Notes under the pieces: generated by a model
Told to the model about the DNA's origin: nothing
Database searches by the model: none
The model's input: the letters and a program-made list of their open reading frames with translations, nothing else
In this document: in pieces, positions 1-6,950 of the stretch
Position numbering within the stretch: the stretch's first letter is position 1
Layout: each line of letters starts with the position of its first letter
Program-made: the position numbers and the translations under genes
From: Micromonospora alfalfae
GTDB lineage: Bacteria > Actinomycetota > Actinomycetes > Mycobacteriales > Micromonosporaceae
Assembly (NCBI RefSeq): GCF_022230925.1
Contig: NZ_JAKKFH010000027.1
Location: 1-64,000, forward strand
Length of the DNA: 64,000 bases
Reading direction: 5' to 3'

Positions 1-38
1 CGCCGCGCCGCGCCGCCCCGCCCCACCCCGCCCCACCC

Positions 39-120
39 CGCAAGATCGTGCTCGATCCTGGATGTAGTGGCCTCGGCGGTCGTTGATGCCACTACAACAA
101 GGATCGAGCGCGATCTTGCG
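39..120. repeat. Long imperfect extragenic palindrome
   Basis: Two 33-base arms (39-71 and 88-120) pair at 30 of 33 positions around a 16-base loop. The arm starts CGCAAGATCG and ends TGTAGTGGC. It lies in non-coding DNA together with short C-rich tracts (about 1-38) and three copies of a CCGTTGGGG-type repeat (about 123-150). It could act as a transcription terminator for whatever lies to the left, or be a dispersed REP-like element. No gene is seen in 1-217. Confidence 0.85.
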
Positions 121-217
121 CGCGTTGGGGCCGTTGGGGCCGTTGGGGCGCGGGGTCGGGCGAGTCGGGCGAGGCGGTGAGGCGCGCGGAGGCCGGTCGG
201 TCAGGCGAGGCGGTGGG

Positions 218-733
218 TCAGGCGGGCCGCGCTGAGGTGAGGAAGTCGGCGAGGACGCGCGTGTGGGTGTCGAACGCCAGCTCGACCGGGTCGGTGAGCA
301 CCAACCACTCGGTCGCCTCCTCGGTCGGGGCCGACGGTGGCAGGTCCTCGGCCGCCCGCTCGGGCAGCACCCCGAAGACCATCATCGTGCCGCCCGCCGG
401 TGCGCCGTGCACCGCGAACAGGCGGGCGTCCTCGGCCGCCGCGATCAGGCCGGTCTCCTCCCGCAGCTCCCGCACGAGTGCGTCGGACCACTCCTCGCCG
501 TACTCGATGAAGCCGCCCGGCAGCGCGAGCAGGCCGCGGGCCGGTTCGATGTCGCGGCGGACCACCACCACACCCAGACCCTCGGCCGTGCGGACCGGCA
601 GCACCGCGACCGCCACCGGCAGCGGGTTGCGCCAGACGGTCTCGCCGCAGACCGCGCAGACTCGCGGCCATCCGGCGGCCGGCGGGTAGGCGGCGCCGCA
701 GTAGGAACAGTGCGAGTACGGCGTGCCGGTCAT
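218..733 (-). CDS. NUDIX hydrolase with N-terminal zinc ribbon
   Basis: A 171-residue cytoplasmic protein predicted to hydrolyse a nucleoside diphosphate linked to another moiety (NUDIX superfamily). Cys9, Cys12, Cys26 and Cys29 form two CxxC knuckles, as in the zinc-ribbon NudC/YjaD-like members. The NUDIX box lies at about residues 73-95, starting GGFIEYGEEW and ending RELREETGL, so the metal-binding REExxEE core is intact. The substrate cannot be told: the zinc ribbon favours an NADH pyrophosphatase-like or ADP-ribose-like role, but the protein is shorter than NudC. It is monocistronic as far as can be seen; the next gene on the same strand lies 156 bases upstream beyond a tandem repeat. 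Confidence 0.9.
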   Translation of the reverse strand: MTGTPYSHCSYCGAAYPPAAGWPRVCAVCGETVWRNPLPVAVAVLPVRTAEGLGVVVVRRDIEPARGLLALPGGFIEYGEEWSDALVRELREETGLIAAAEDARLFAVHGAPAGGTMMVFGVLPERAAEDLPPSAPTEEATEWLVLTDPVELAFDTHTRVLADFLTSARPA

Positions 734-756
734 GCCGCAGCACGTTACTCCGATCC

Positions 757-884
757 CCGCCCAGCCCGCCGCGCCGTCGCTTCGTCCCGCGCTGAGCCTG
801 CCGCGCCGCCGCTTCGTCCCCCGCCCAGCCTGCCGCGCCGCTGCTTCGTCCCGCGCTGAGCCTGCCGCGCCGCCGCTTCGTCCC
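757..884. repeat. Four tandem 32-bp repeats in A-B-A-B order
   Basis: Units 757-788, 789-820, 821-852 and 853-884 each end in CTTCGTCCC at exact 32-base spacing. Units 2 and 4 are identical (beginning GCGCTGAGCC). Units 1 and 3 begin CCGCCCAGCC and differ from each other at three positions. The array sits between the SRPBCC gene's stop and the NUDIX start, so it is 5' untranslated or intergenic DNA. There are no spacers, so it is not a CRISPR array. Confidence 0.9.
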
Positions 885-889
885 GGCGC

Positions 890-1531
890 TCAGGCTGCCG
901 GGTCGCCCGTGTAGAAGGCGGTGGTGCGTTCGGCGGCGGCCTTCGCCTCGTCGGCGTCGGTGCCGGCGGCGATGCTCGCTTCGCACCACAGTTGGCTGCT
1001 CAGCTCCATGGCCCGTCGTCCCTCGGCGGAGGCGGTCCATTCGGCGCCCTGTTCCGGGGTGATCCCGCTGCCGTCGCCGGCCAGGTGTGAGGCGAGGCCG
1101 AGCAGCCCGAGGTCCCAGCCGACACCGACCGCGCCCGGCCCGAACTGGGCCCACCGGTCCTGGTCGACGTGCGCGATGTGGTCCAGGTCGAGGCGGGCCC
1201 GCTCGTCGCCGACCGGGGTGACCCGCACCTCGATCCAGCTCACCTCGCCGCCCATTTCCCAGGTGGCGGTGAAGCGGTGCGGCGGCTCGCAGCTCTCGAC
1301 GGTGCCGTGGGCGTTGCCCTGAAGTTGGTAGGTGCCGCCCAGCCGCAGGTCGCCGGAGATCGGCAGGAACCAGCGCGGGATGCGCTCGGCGCTGGTGCAG
1401 GCGTCCCACAGGTCCTCGGCCGTCGCCTGGTAGGTCTGGCTGATGGTGGTGACCCGCGCCTCACCGGCTTCCAGGGTGCGGCTGCCGACCTGCCGCTGGA
1501 CGGCGTTGATCTGCTCGGTGGCGTCGAACAT
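890..1531 (-). CDS. SRPBCC (AHSA1-like) domain protein
   Basis: A 213-residue START/Bet v1-fold protein of the AHSA1 (activator of Hsp90 ATPase homologue) group. The domain spans about residues 25-150, with the family hallmarks of an early DLWDACT helix followed by IPRWF and a GGTYQLQGNAHG strand. Such proteins bind small hydrophobic ligands; the ligand here is unknown. Its start codon overlaps the ArsR stop by one base (TGATG), so the two are translationally coupled. The ArsR-SRPBCC pair is a recurrent actinobacterial arrangement in which the regulator controls its partner's expression. Confidence 0.88.
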   Translation of the reverse strand: MFDATEQINAVQRQVGSRTLEAGEARVTTISQTYQATAEDLWDACTSAERIPRWFLPISGDLRLGGTYQLQGNAHGTVESCEPPHRFTATWEMGGEVSWIEVRVTPVGDERARLDLDHIAHVDQDRWAQFGPGAVGVGWDLGLLGLASHLAGDGSGITPEQGAEWTASAEGRRAMELSSQLWCEASIAAGTDADEAKAAAERTTAFYTGDPAA

Positions 1532-1896
1532 CAGGTGTTCCTCTCGTCGGGTGGGTCGGCCGGGCCGCGCAGCCGACGTTCGCGTCGGCCCCGGGCCAGC
1601 TCGGTGGCGAGTGCCGCCAGGGGTGGGGTCCAGAACCGGCGGAAGTGCTCCAGCCAGCCGTCGACCTCGCGCAGTGGGCGTGGGTCGACCGCGTAGAGCC
1701 GCCGGGTGCCCTCCGGCCGCACTGTGGCGAAGCCGTTGTCGCGCAACACCTTGAGGTGCTGGGACACGGCGGGCTGGGAGATGCCGAACTCCTCGCGGAT
1801 GACCGCGCTGACCGCGCCGGCGGTCTGCTCGCCACCGGCGAGCAGTTCCAGGATGCGGCGCCGGACCGGATCGCCCAGCACGTCGAAGGCGTGCAC
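1531..1896 (-). CDS. ArsR-family transcriptional regulator
   Basis: A 121-residue winged-helix repressor of the ArsR/SmtB family. The N terminus (FDVLGDPVRRRILELLAGG) and the recognition helix (ISQPAVSQHLKVLRDNGF, about residues 39-56) are typical. No cysteine cluster for metal sensing is visible, which fits the ArsR subgroup that partners SRPBCC genes rather than a metal sensor. The GTG at 1896 is chosen because a -10-like TACAAC lies 7 bases upstream with a -35-like TTGGCT at suitable spacing, suggesting a leaderless transcript. It probably represses itself and the coupled SRPBCC gene. Confidence 0.9.
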   Translation of the reverse strand: MHAFDVLGDPVRRRILELLAGGEQTAGAVSAVIREEFGISQPAVSQHLKVLRDNGFATVRPEGTRRLYAVDPRPLREVDGWLEHFRRFWTPPLAALATELARGRRERRLRGPADPPDERNT

Positions 1897-1903
1897 GACG
1901 ACA

Positions 1904-1933
1904 GTTGTATCACTGACGGCTTATTTAAGCCAA
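1904..1933 (-). promoter_or_regulatory. ArsR promoter with overlapping dyad
   Basis: Read on the minus strand, TTGGCT (1933-1928) and TACAAC (1909-1904) are separated by 18 bases and would start transcription about at the GTG of the ArsR gene. The dyad GGCTTA-tt-TAAGCC (1918-1931) overlaps the -35 side and is the natural candidate for the ArsR operator. It also overlaps the last codons of the upstream molybdenum-subunit gene. Promoter strength and binding are inferred. Confidence 0.55.
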
Positions 1934-4015
1934 GTCTGATAGTCCGATGAGCTTGTCCAGTCGGATCGGCAGCTCCCGGACCCGTACGCCGGTCGCGTGG
2001 TGCACCGCGTTGGCCACCGCCGCCGCGGCGCCGACGATGCCGATCTCGCCGATGCCCTTCACCCCGGCCGGGTTCAGCTCGTCGTCGCGCTCGTCCAACC
2101 AGTACGCCTCGATGGACTCCACGTCCGCGCAGCCGGTGATGTGATAGGTGGCCAGGTCGTGGTTGACCCAGTCGCCGTACCGCTCGTCGAGAAGGCCCTC
2201 CTCGTGCAGCGCCATCGACAGCCCCATCGTCATGCCGCCGATGAGCTGGCTGCGCGCCGTCGTCGGGTTCACCACCCGCCCCGCCGCGAACACCCCGAGC
2301 ATCCGGTTCAGCCGTACCTCGCCGGTGTCCGCGTCGACCCGCACCTCGACGAACTGCGCCCCGTACGCGTAGCGGGGCAGCGCCGGCTGTCCGCCCACCT
2401 CCTCGGTGGTGTCCGCCTCGGCGGTCACCTCGCCGGTCGGTGGCCCGCCGTCGCGCAGCTTCTCGCGCAGCGCCTGAGCGGCCCGGATCACCGCCCAACT
2501 CCAACTGGAGGTCCCCATCGAGCCCCCGGCCACCGGCGCGGTCGGCAGGGCGCTGTCGCCGATGCGGATCTCCACCCGCTCCGGTGGCACCCCGAGCGCG
2601 TCGGCGGCCACCTGCCACATCGCCGTCCGCGCGCCGGTGCCGATGTCGGTGGCGTTGACCTGGACCAGGAAGCTGCCGTCGGGCCGGGCGGTGGCCGTCG
2701 CCGAGGACGGCCGGGACCGGGCCGGGTAGCTCGACCCGGCCACCCCCGTGCCGATCAGCCAACGCCCGTCGCGCCGGGACCGGGGCGACGGATCACGGCC
2801 GGCCCAACCGAACCGTTGTGCGCCCTCGCGCAGGCACGCCACCAGGTTGCGGCTGGTGAACGCCCGCCCCTGGTCGGGGTCGACATCAGTGTCGTTGCGG
2901 ATGCGCAACTCCACCGGGTCGATGCCGGCGGCGACGGCCAACTCGTCCATCGCCGACTCCAGGGCGTACGCGCCGGGGCACTCGCCCGGGGCGCGCATCC
3001 AGAACGGCGTGGGCACGTCGAGGCGGACCAGCCGGTGCGTGGTGCGGCGGTGCGGCGCGGCGTACATGCTGCGGGTGTAGACGGCGGTCTGCTCGGCGAA
3101 CTCCTGGATGGTCGAGGTCTGGCTGATCGCGTCGTGGCAGATGGCGGTGAGCCGACCGTCGGTGTCGGCGGCGAGGCGGACCCGCTGGATGGTGGGGGTG
3201 CGGTAACCGATCGGCCCGAACAGTTGCTGGCGGGTCAGCGCCAACTTCACCGGGCGGTCCACGTGTCGGGCGGCGAGGGCGGCCAACACCACGGCGGCCT
3301 TGGCATACCCCTTGCTGCCGAAGCCGCCGCCGACGTGCTGCGCGACGACCCGGACCGACTCCGCAGGCAGCGCGAACAGCTCGGCCAACGTGGCCTGCAC
3401 CGACGAGGCGCCCTGATTGGAGTCGTGCACCAGCAGCCGTCCGTCGCGCCACTGCGCCGTCGTGGCGTGCGGCTCCATCGGGTTGTTGTGGTACGCCGGA
3501 GTGCGGTACGTGGCGTCCACCCGCACCGGGGCGGCCGCGTACCCGGCGTCGAAGTCGCCCTCGGCGGTGTCCGTCGGATAGCTGGGGTTGACGTGGTCCG
3601 GCTTGTACAGGCCGGGGTGGTCGTCGGTGAGCACTGTGCTGTGCGGGCCGGTGTCGTAGTCGATGTGGACCAGTCGGGCGCCCTCGCGGGCCGCCTCCAG
3701 GCTGGTGGCCACCACGACGGCGACGTACTGCCCCCGGTAGTGCACCGCGGGCTCCTGCAGCAGCCACAGCTCCGTCTGCGGGCCGGGTGTCAGCCGTGGC
3801 GCGTTGCCGTGGTGCAGCACCGCCAGCACACCGGGCGACGCCAGCGCCTGCGCCGTGTCGACGCGGGTGATCCGGCCCCGCACCACCGCCGACGGCACCG
3901 CCCAGCCGTAGCTGACCCCGTCCACCGGGTACTCCACCGCGTACCGAGCCGTGCCGGTGACCTTCGCCGGGCCCTCCAACCGGGGGTACGCCCGTCCGAC
4001 CGCCCCGGCGCTCAT
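1925..4015 (-). CDS. paoC: Molybdenum-binding subunit of PaoABC-like aldehyde oxidoreductase
   Basis: A 696-residue large subunit of the xanthine oxidase family, holding the molybdopterin cofactor where aldehydes or N-heterocycles are hydroxylated. Seen in the sequence: a glycine-rich cofactor loop GGGFGSKGYAKAA, PGECPGAYALE before the central helix, and near the C terminus the GIGEIGIVG segment carrying the catalytic glutamate. The ATG at 4015 forms an ATGA overlap with the FAD subunit gene; the open frame runs further upstream but only as a shadow of that gene. With the next two genes it forms a complete trimeric enzyme. No Tat signal is visible on the small subunit, so a cytoplasmic location is likely, unlike the periplasmic E. 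coli enzyme. The substrate is unknown. Confidence 0.88.
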   Translation of the reverse strand: MSAGAVGRAYPRLEGPAKVTGTARYAVEYPVDGVSYGWAVPSAVVRGRITRVDTAQALASPGVLAVLHHGNAPRLTPGPQTELWLLQEPAVHYRGQYVAVVVATSLEAAREGARLVHIDYDTGPHSTVLTDDHPGLYKPDHVNPSYPTDTAEGDFDAGYAAAPVRVDATYRTPAYHNNPMEPHATTAQWRDGRLLVHDSNQGASSVQATLAELFALPAESVRVVAQHVGGGFGSKGYAKAAVVLAALAARHVDRPVKLALTRQQLFGPIGYRTPTIQRVRLAADTDGRLTAICHDAISQTSTIQEFAEQTAVYTRSMYAAPHRRTTHRLVRLDVPTPFWMRAPGECPGAYALESAMDELAVAAGIDPVELRIRNDTDVDPDQGRAFTSRNLVACLREGAQRFGWAGRDPSPRSRRDGRWLIGTGVAGSSYPARSRPSSATATARPDGSFLVQVNATDIGTGARTAMWQVAADALGVPPERVEIRIGDSALPTAPVAGGSMGTSSWSWAVIRAAQALREKLRDGGPPTGEVTAEADTTEEVGGQPALPRYAYGAQFVEVRVDADTGEVRLNRMLGVFAAGRVVNPTTARSQLIGGMTMGLSMALHEEGLLDERYGDWVNHDLATYHITGCADVESIEAYWLDERDDELNPAGVKGIGEIGIVGAAAAVANAVHHATGVRVRELPIRLDKLIGLSDLA

Positions 4016-4995
4016 GACGACGCCAGTTCGGTGAGCGCGCGCACGGTGATGGCCCGGGTCAGTGGCAGCTTGAAGCCGTTGTGCCGCAGCGGGCGCGCCT
4101 CGGCCAGCTCCGCGTCGGCCGCCCGTGCCGCCAACTCGGGGCTGAACGGACGACCGCGCAGCGCCTCCTCGGCCCGGTACGCCCGCCACGGTCGGTGTGC
4201 CACCGCCCCGTACGCCAGCCGCACGTCGCGAACCACGTCCCCGTCGAGGTCCAGCACCGCGGCCACCGAGCCGGCGGCGAAGGCGAACGAGGCGCGGTCG
4301 CGCACCTTGAGGTACGTCGAGCGGCGCGCGGCCGGTAGGGGCGGCAGCCGGACGGCGGTGATCAGCGCGCCCCGGGCCACTGTGGTCTCCCGTTCCGGGT
4401 GGGTGCCGGGGGAGCGATAGAACTCGGCGATCGGGATGTCACGGGGGCCGTCGGCCTCGTGCACCTCCACCACGGTGTCGAGGGCGGCCAGCGCGACGGC
4501 CAGGTCGGATGGGTGGGTGGCGACGCACTGCTCGGACCAGTCCAGCACCGCCAGGTCGCGGTTCTGGCCGTGCAGAGCGGCGCAACCGCTGCCCGGCTCT
4601 CGTTTGTTGCACGCCTTGCCGGTGTCCTGGAAGTAGACGCAGCGGGTGCGCTGCAACAGGTTGCCGCCGGTGGTGGCCATGTTGCGCAGCTGTCCGGAGG
4701 CGGCGGCGAGCAGGGCGCGGGCCAGCACCGGGTAGGCGCGGCGTACCACCGGGTGGGCAGCGAGGTCGCTGTTGCGGACTGTCGCGCCGATCCGCAGACC
4801 ACCGTCGGGCAGCTCCTCGACGGTGTCGAGTGGAAGCCGGGTCACGTCCACCAGCACGTCGGGGCGTTGCACCCCGAGCTTCATGAGGTCCACCAGGTTG
4901 GTGCCGCCGCCCAGGTAGGCGGCCTGTGGTTCGGCCGCCAGCACGGCGACCGCCTCGGCCACGTTGGCGGGCCGGTGGTAGCGGAACGCCTTCAC
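4012..4995 (-). CDS. paoB: FAD-binding subunit with extra [4Fe-4S] cysteine motif
   Basis: A 327-residue FAD subunit of the molybdopterin hydroxylase family. The FAD-binding YLGGGTNLVDLMKLGV (about residues 27-42) and TTGGNLLQ are clear. Between them and the C-terminal CO-dehydrogenase flavoprotein domain lies an insertion with four cysteines, Cys119, Cys129, Cys138 and Cys157, in the spacing known from E. coli PaoB (YagS), where they bind an additional [4Fe-4S] cluster. That insertion separates the PaoABC type from ordinary xanthine dehydrogenases. The gene is overlapped by four bases at each end with its partners, so all three are translated together. Confidence 0.88.
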   Translation of the reverse strand: MKAFRYHRPANVAEAVAVLAAEPQAAYLGGGTNLVDLMKLGVQRPDVLVDVTRLPLDTVEELPDGGLRIGATVRNSDLAAHPVVRRAYPVLARALLAAASGQLRNMATTGGNLLQRTRCVYFQDTGKACNKREPGSGCAALHGQNRDLAVLDWSEQCVATHPSDLAVALAALDTVVEVHEADGPRDIPIAEFYRSPGTHPERETTVARGALITAVRLPPLPAARRSTYLKVRDRASFAFAAGSVAAVLDLDGDVVRDVRLAYGAVAHRPWRAYRAEEALRGRPFSPELAARAADAELAEARPLRHNGFKLPLTRAITVRALTELASS

Positions 4996-5543
4996 GAGGA
5001 CGCCGCCGTCTCACGTACGGCCGCGACGATGTGTGGGTACGCGGCGCAGCGGCACAGGTTGCCGGCCATCCGCTCGCGGATCTCCGCGTCGGTCAGCTCG
5101 GCTGACGTGTTCAGGTCGTCGGTGACCGCGCTGGGCCAACCTTGGGAGACCTCGTCGAGCATGCCGCGGGCGGAGCAGAGCTGCCCGGGGGTGCAGTAGC
5201 CGCACTGGAACGCGTCGTGTGCGATGAAGGCAGCCTGCAACGGGGACAGCTCGTCCGGCCCGGCCAGCCCCTCGACTGTCACCACCGACCGGCCGTCGAC
5301 GGTGACCGCGAAGATCAGGCAGCTCTTCACCCGGCGGCCGTCGAGCAGCACCGTGCAGGAGCCGCACTGGCCGTGGTCGCAGCCCTTCTTCGCCCCGGTC
5401 AGGTCGAGGTGCTCGCGCAGCGCGTCGAGCACTGTGGTGCGGTTGTCCAGGGTCACCTCGCGGGACGCGCCGTTGACCTCGAACGTCACCCGGGACGAGT
5501 GGCGCTCGTCGATCGTCGTCGTGTTCTCCGGTCCGCCCTGCAC
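4992..5543 (-). CDS. paoA: [2Fe-2S] iron-sulfur subunit of aldehyde oxidoreductase
   Basis: A 183-residue electron-transfer subunit with both expected clusters. The plant-ferredoxin-type cluster uses Cys55, Cys60, Cys63 and Cys75 (CDHGQCGSC then KSC); the second uses Cys114, Cys117, Cys164 and Cys166 (CGYC then NLCRC). Electrons would pass from the molybdenum site through these clusters to the FAD subunit. It is the first gene of the operon; its start faces the mocA start about 70 bases away, so the oxidase and its cofactor-maturation gene are transcribed divergently from a short shared region. No twin-arginine signal is seen. Confidence 0.9.
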   Translation of the reverse strand: MQGGPENTTTIDERHSSRVTFEVNGASREVTLDNRTTVLDALREHLDLTGAKKGCDHGQCGSCTVLLDGRRVKSCLIFAVTVDGRSVVTVEGLAGPDELSPLQAAFIAHDAFQCGYCTPGQLCSARGMLDEVSQGWPSAVTDDLNTSAELTDAEIRERMAGNLCRCAAYPHIVAAVRETAASS

Positions 5544-5615
5544 CGGCCCAGACTAGCTTTGTCGGTATATCTCAGGGCGAATAACGCAAAGCCCCTCGCA
5601 CGGGAGGTGACGACG

Positions 5616-6230
5616 GTGACTGCCGGACTGCTGCTCGCCGCCGGCGCCGGGCGGCGCTACGGCCGGCCGAAGGCGCTGGTCGAGCTGGACGGCGAGCCGC
5701 TGGTGCGGCGCGCGATCCGGCTGCTCGCCGACGGCGGCTGCGCACCGGTGCACGTGGTACTCGGCGCGGGCGCCGACGAGGTGCCCGACCTGCCCGGCGC
5801 GGTGTCTGTCCGGCACGATCGCTGGTCGGACGGGCTGGGCTCGTCGCTGCTGCGTGGCCTGGCCTCACTGCCCGTCGACGTGCCGGCCGCCGTCGTGGTC
5901 CTTGTCGACCAGCCGCTGCTCAGCCCGGTAGCGGTGCGCCGGGTGCGCGCGGCGTACACCGGTGCGGCGGTCGTCGTGGTCGCCACCTACGCCGGTCGGC
6001 CCGGGCACCCGATCCTGCTGGGTCGACAGACCTGGCCGCTGCTGAACCGGTACGCCGTGGGCGACCGGGGTGCCCGTGACCTGCTGCGTGAGCGGCCGGA
6101 CCTGGTGGTCGAGGTGCCCTGCGACGACGTCGGCACACCCGTCGACGTGGACACCCCGGCCGATCTGCGCGCGGTCACCGACGCGTCAGCCACCGAGGCA
6201 GCCCCTCGCTGGTCACCGCGTGATAGCTGA
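5616..6230 (+). CDS. mocA: Molybdenum cofactor cytidylyltransferase
   Basis: A 204-residue nucleotidyltransferase of the MobA/MocA type that would add CMP to molybdopterin, giving the MCD cofactor needed by PaoABC-like oxidases. Motifs seen: LLLAAGAGRRYGRPKAL at the N terminus (nucleotide binding), the metal-binding VDQPLL, GRPGHPILL and DVDTPADL near the C terminus. GRPGHP is typical of MocA rather than of the GMP-adding MobA. GTG at 5616 is preferred because GGGAGG (5602-5607) lies 8 bases before it; an in-frame GTG at 5607 is the alternative. The last 56 bases overlap the convergent channel gene. Confidence 0.82.
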   Translation: MTAGLLLAAGAGRRYGRPKALVELDGEPLVRRAIRLLADGGCAPVHVVLGAGADEVPDLPGAVSVRHDRWSDGLGSSLLRGLASLPVDVPAAVVVLVDQPLLSPVAVRRVRAAYTGAAVVVVATYAGRPGHPILLGRQTWPLLNRYAVGDRGARDLLRERPDLVVEVPCDDVGTPVDVDTPADLRAVTDASATEAAPRWSPRDS

Positions 6231-6843
6231 TCATGACGATCACACCGATCAGGCCCAGCAGCGGGTTGACGAACCAGCCGAGCAGACCGCTGAGCCCGTA
6301 CAGGACGAGGCCGGTGACCGGTCGCAGCCGCTGCGCCCGCACGTACCCGGGGCTGACCCGACGCTCCAGCAGCGCCGGGTGTCGGTGCAGGTAGCCGAAG
6401 AACACCAGCCAGGGCGCCGACATCAACGCCGCGGAGAGCGCGTACAGGGCGACCGCCGCGCGCTGGTCGTCGATGTCGCCCCGGGTGAACGCGGAGGCCA
6501 GCACCGCGGTGGGGAAGGGAATGATCACCGCGCCGAAGAGCACGCCGAGGTTGATCCAGCTCAGCGCGAGGGTGGTCCGGCGGATCAGGCGCAGCAGCGC
6601 ACGGTGGTTGAGCCAGAGCACCCCGATGTAGACGAAGGACACCACGAAGGCGAGGTACGAGGGGCCCTCGTCGAGCAGATCGGTCAGCAGCTCACCCTCG
6701 TGGTACTCGGGCACCCGCAGGTCGATGACGAGCAGCGTGATGACGATGGCGAAGACGCCGTCGCTGAACGCCGCCATCCGCTCGGTGCCGGAGACCCGCC
6801 CGGTGGGCTCGGGCTGCTCGATCTCGTCGGGCGCTGCGGACAT
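6175..6843 (-). CDS. TMEM175-family potassium channel-like membrane protein
   Basis: A 222-residue integral membrane protein of the TMEM175/DUF1211 family. The signature RMAAFSDGVFAIVITLLVID lies in the first helix (about residues 22-41), and roughly six membrane segments follow, the usual number for bacterial members, which form tetrameric K+ channels or leak pathways. It starts at the ATG at 6843; no operon partner is evident. Its 3' end overlaps mocA convergently by 56 bases, so antisense transcription between the two is possible. Confidence 0.9.
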   Translation of the reverse strand: MSAAPDEIEQPEPTGRVSGTERMAAFSDGVFAIVITLLVIDLRVPEYHEGELLTDLLDEGPSYLAFVVSFVYIGVLWLNHRALLRLIRRTTLALSWINLGVLFGAVIIPFPTAVLASAFTRGDIDDQRAAVALYALSAALMSAPWLVFFGYLHRHPALLERRVSPGYVRAQRLRPVTGLVLYGLSGLLGWFVNPLLGLIGVIVMISYHAVTSEGLPRWLTRR

Positions 6844-6903
6844 TGCCGCAGGCTAGCCACTCGGCGCGGCGGCCGGTGGCGGTTTCGCCCGACCGGGACA
6901 CGA

Positions 6904-6935
6904 ACGGCCGCCCAGGGTCACCCCCGGGCGGCCGT
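6904..6935 (-). terminator. Strong hairpin after the beta-glucosidase operon
   Basis: The arms ACGGCCGCCC (6904-6913) and GGGCGGCCGT (6926-6935) are perfectly complementary around a 12-base loop that can itself pair further. The hairpin lies 15 bases after the stop of the GH1 gene on its transcript and before the channel gene. No U-tract follows, as is common for actinobacterial terminators. Confidence 0.7.
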
Positions 6936-6950
6936 CGCGCTGCCCGCCGG

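Noticed and set aside
757..884. CRISPR array
   Set aside because: The 32-base units are contiguous, without spacers, and no cas genes are near.
1997..4420. An open frame of about 800 codons on the plus strand opposite the aldehyde oxidase genes, and similar long antisense frames elsewhere (for example 6843-8396, 13198-15480, 48256-50751)
   Set aside because: They are mirror frames of strongly supported genes in high-GC DNA, with His/Arg/Pro/Gly-rich translations and no recognisable domains.
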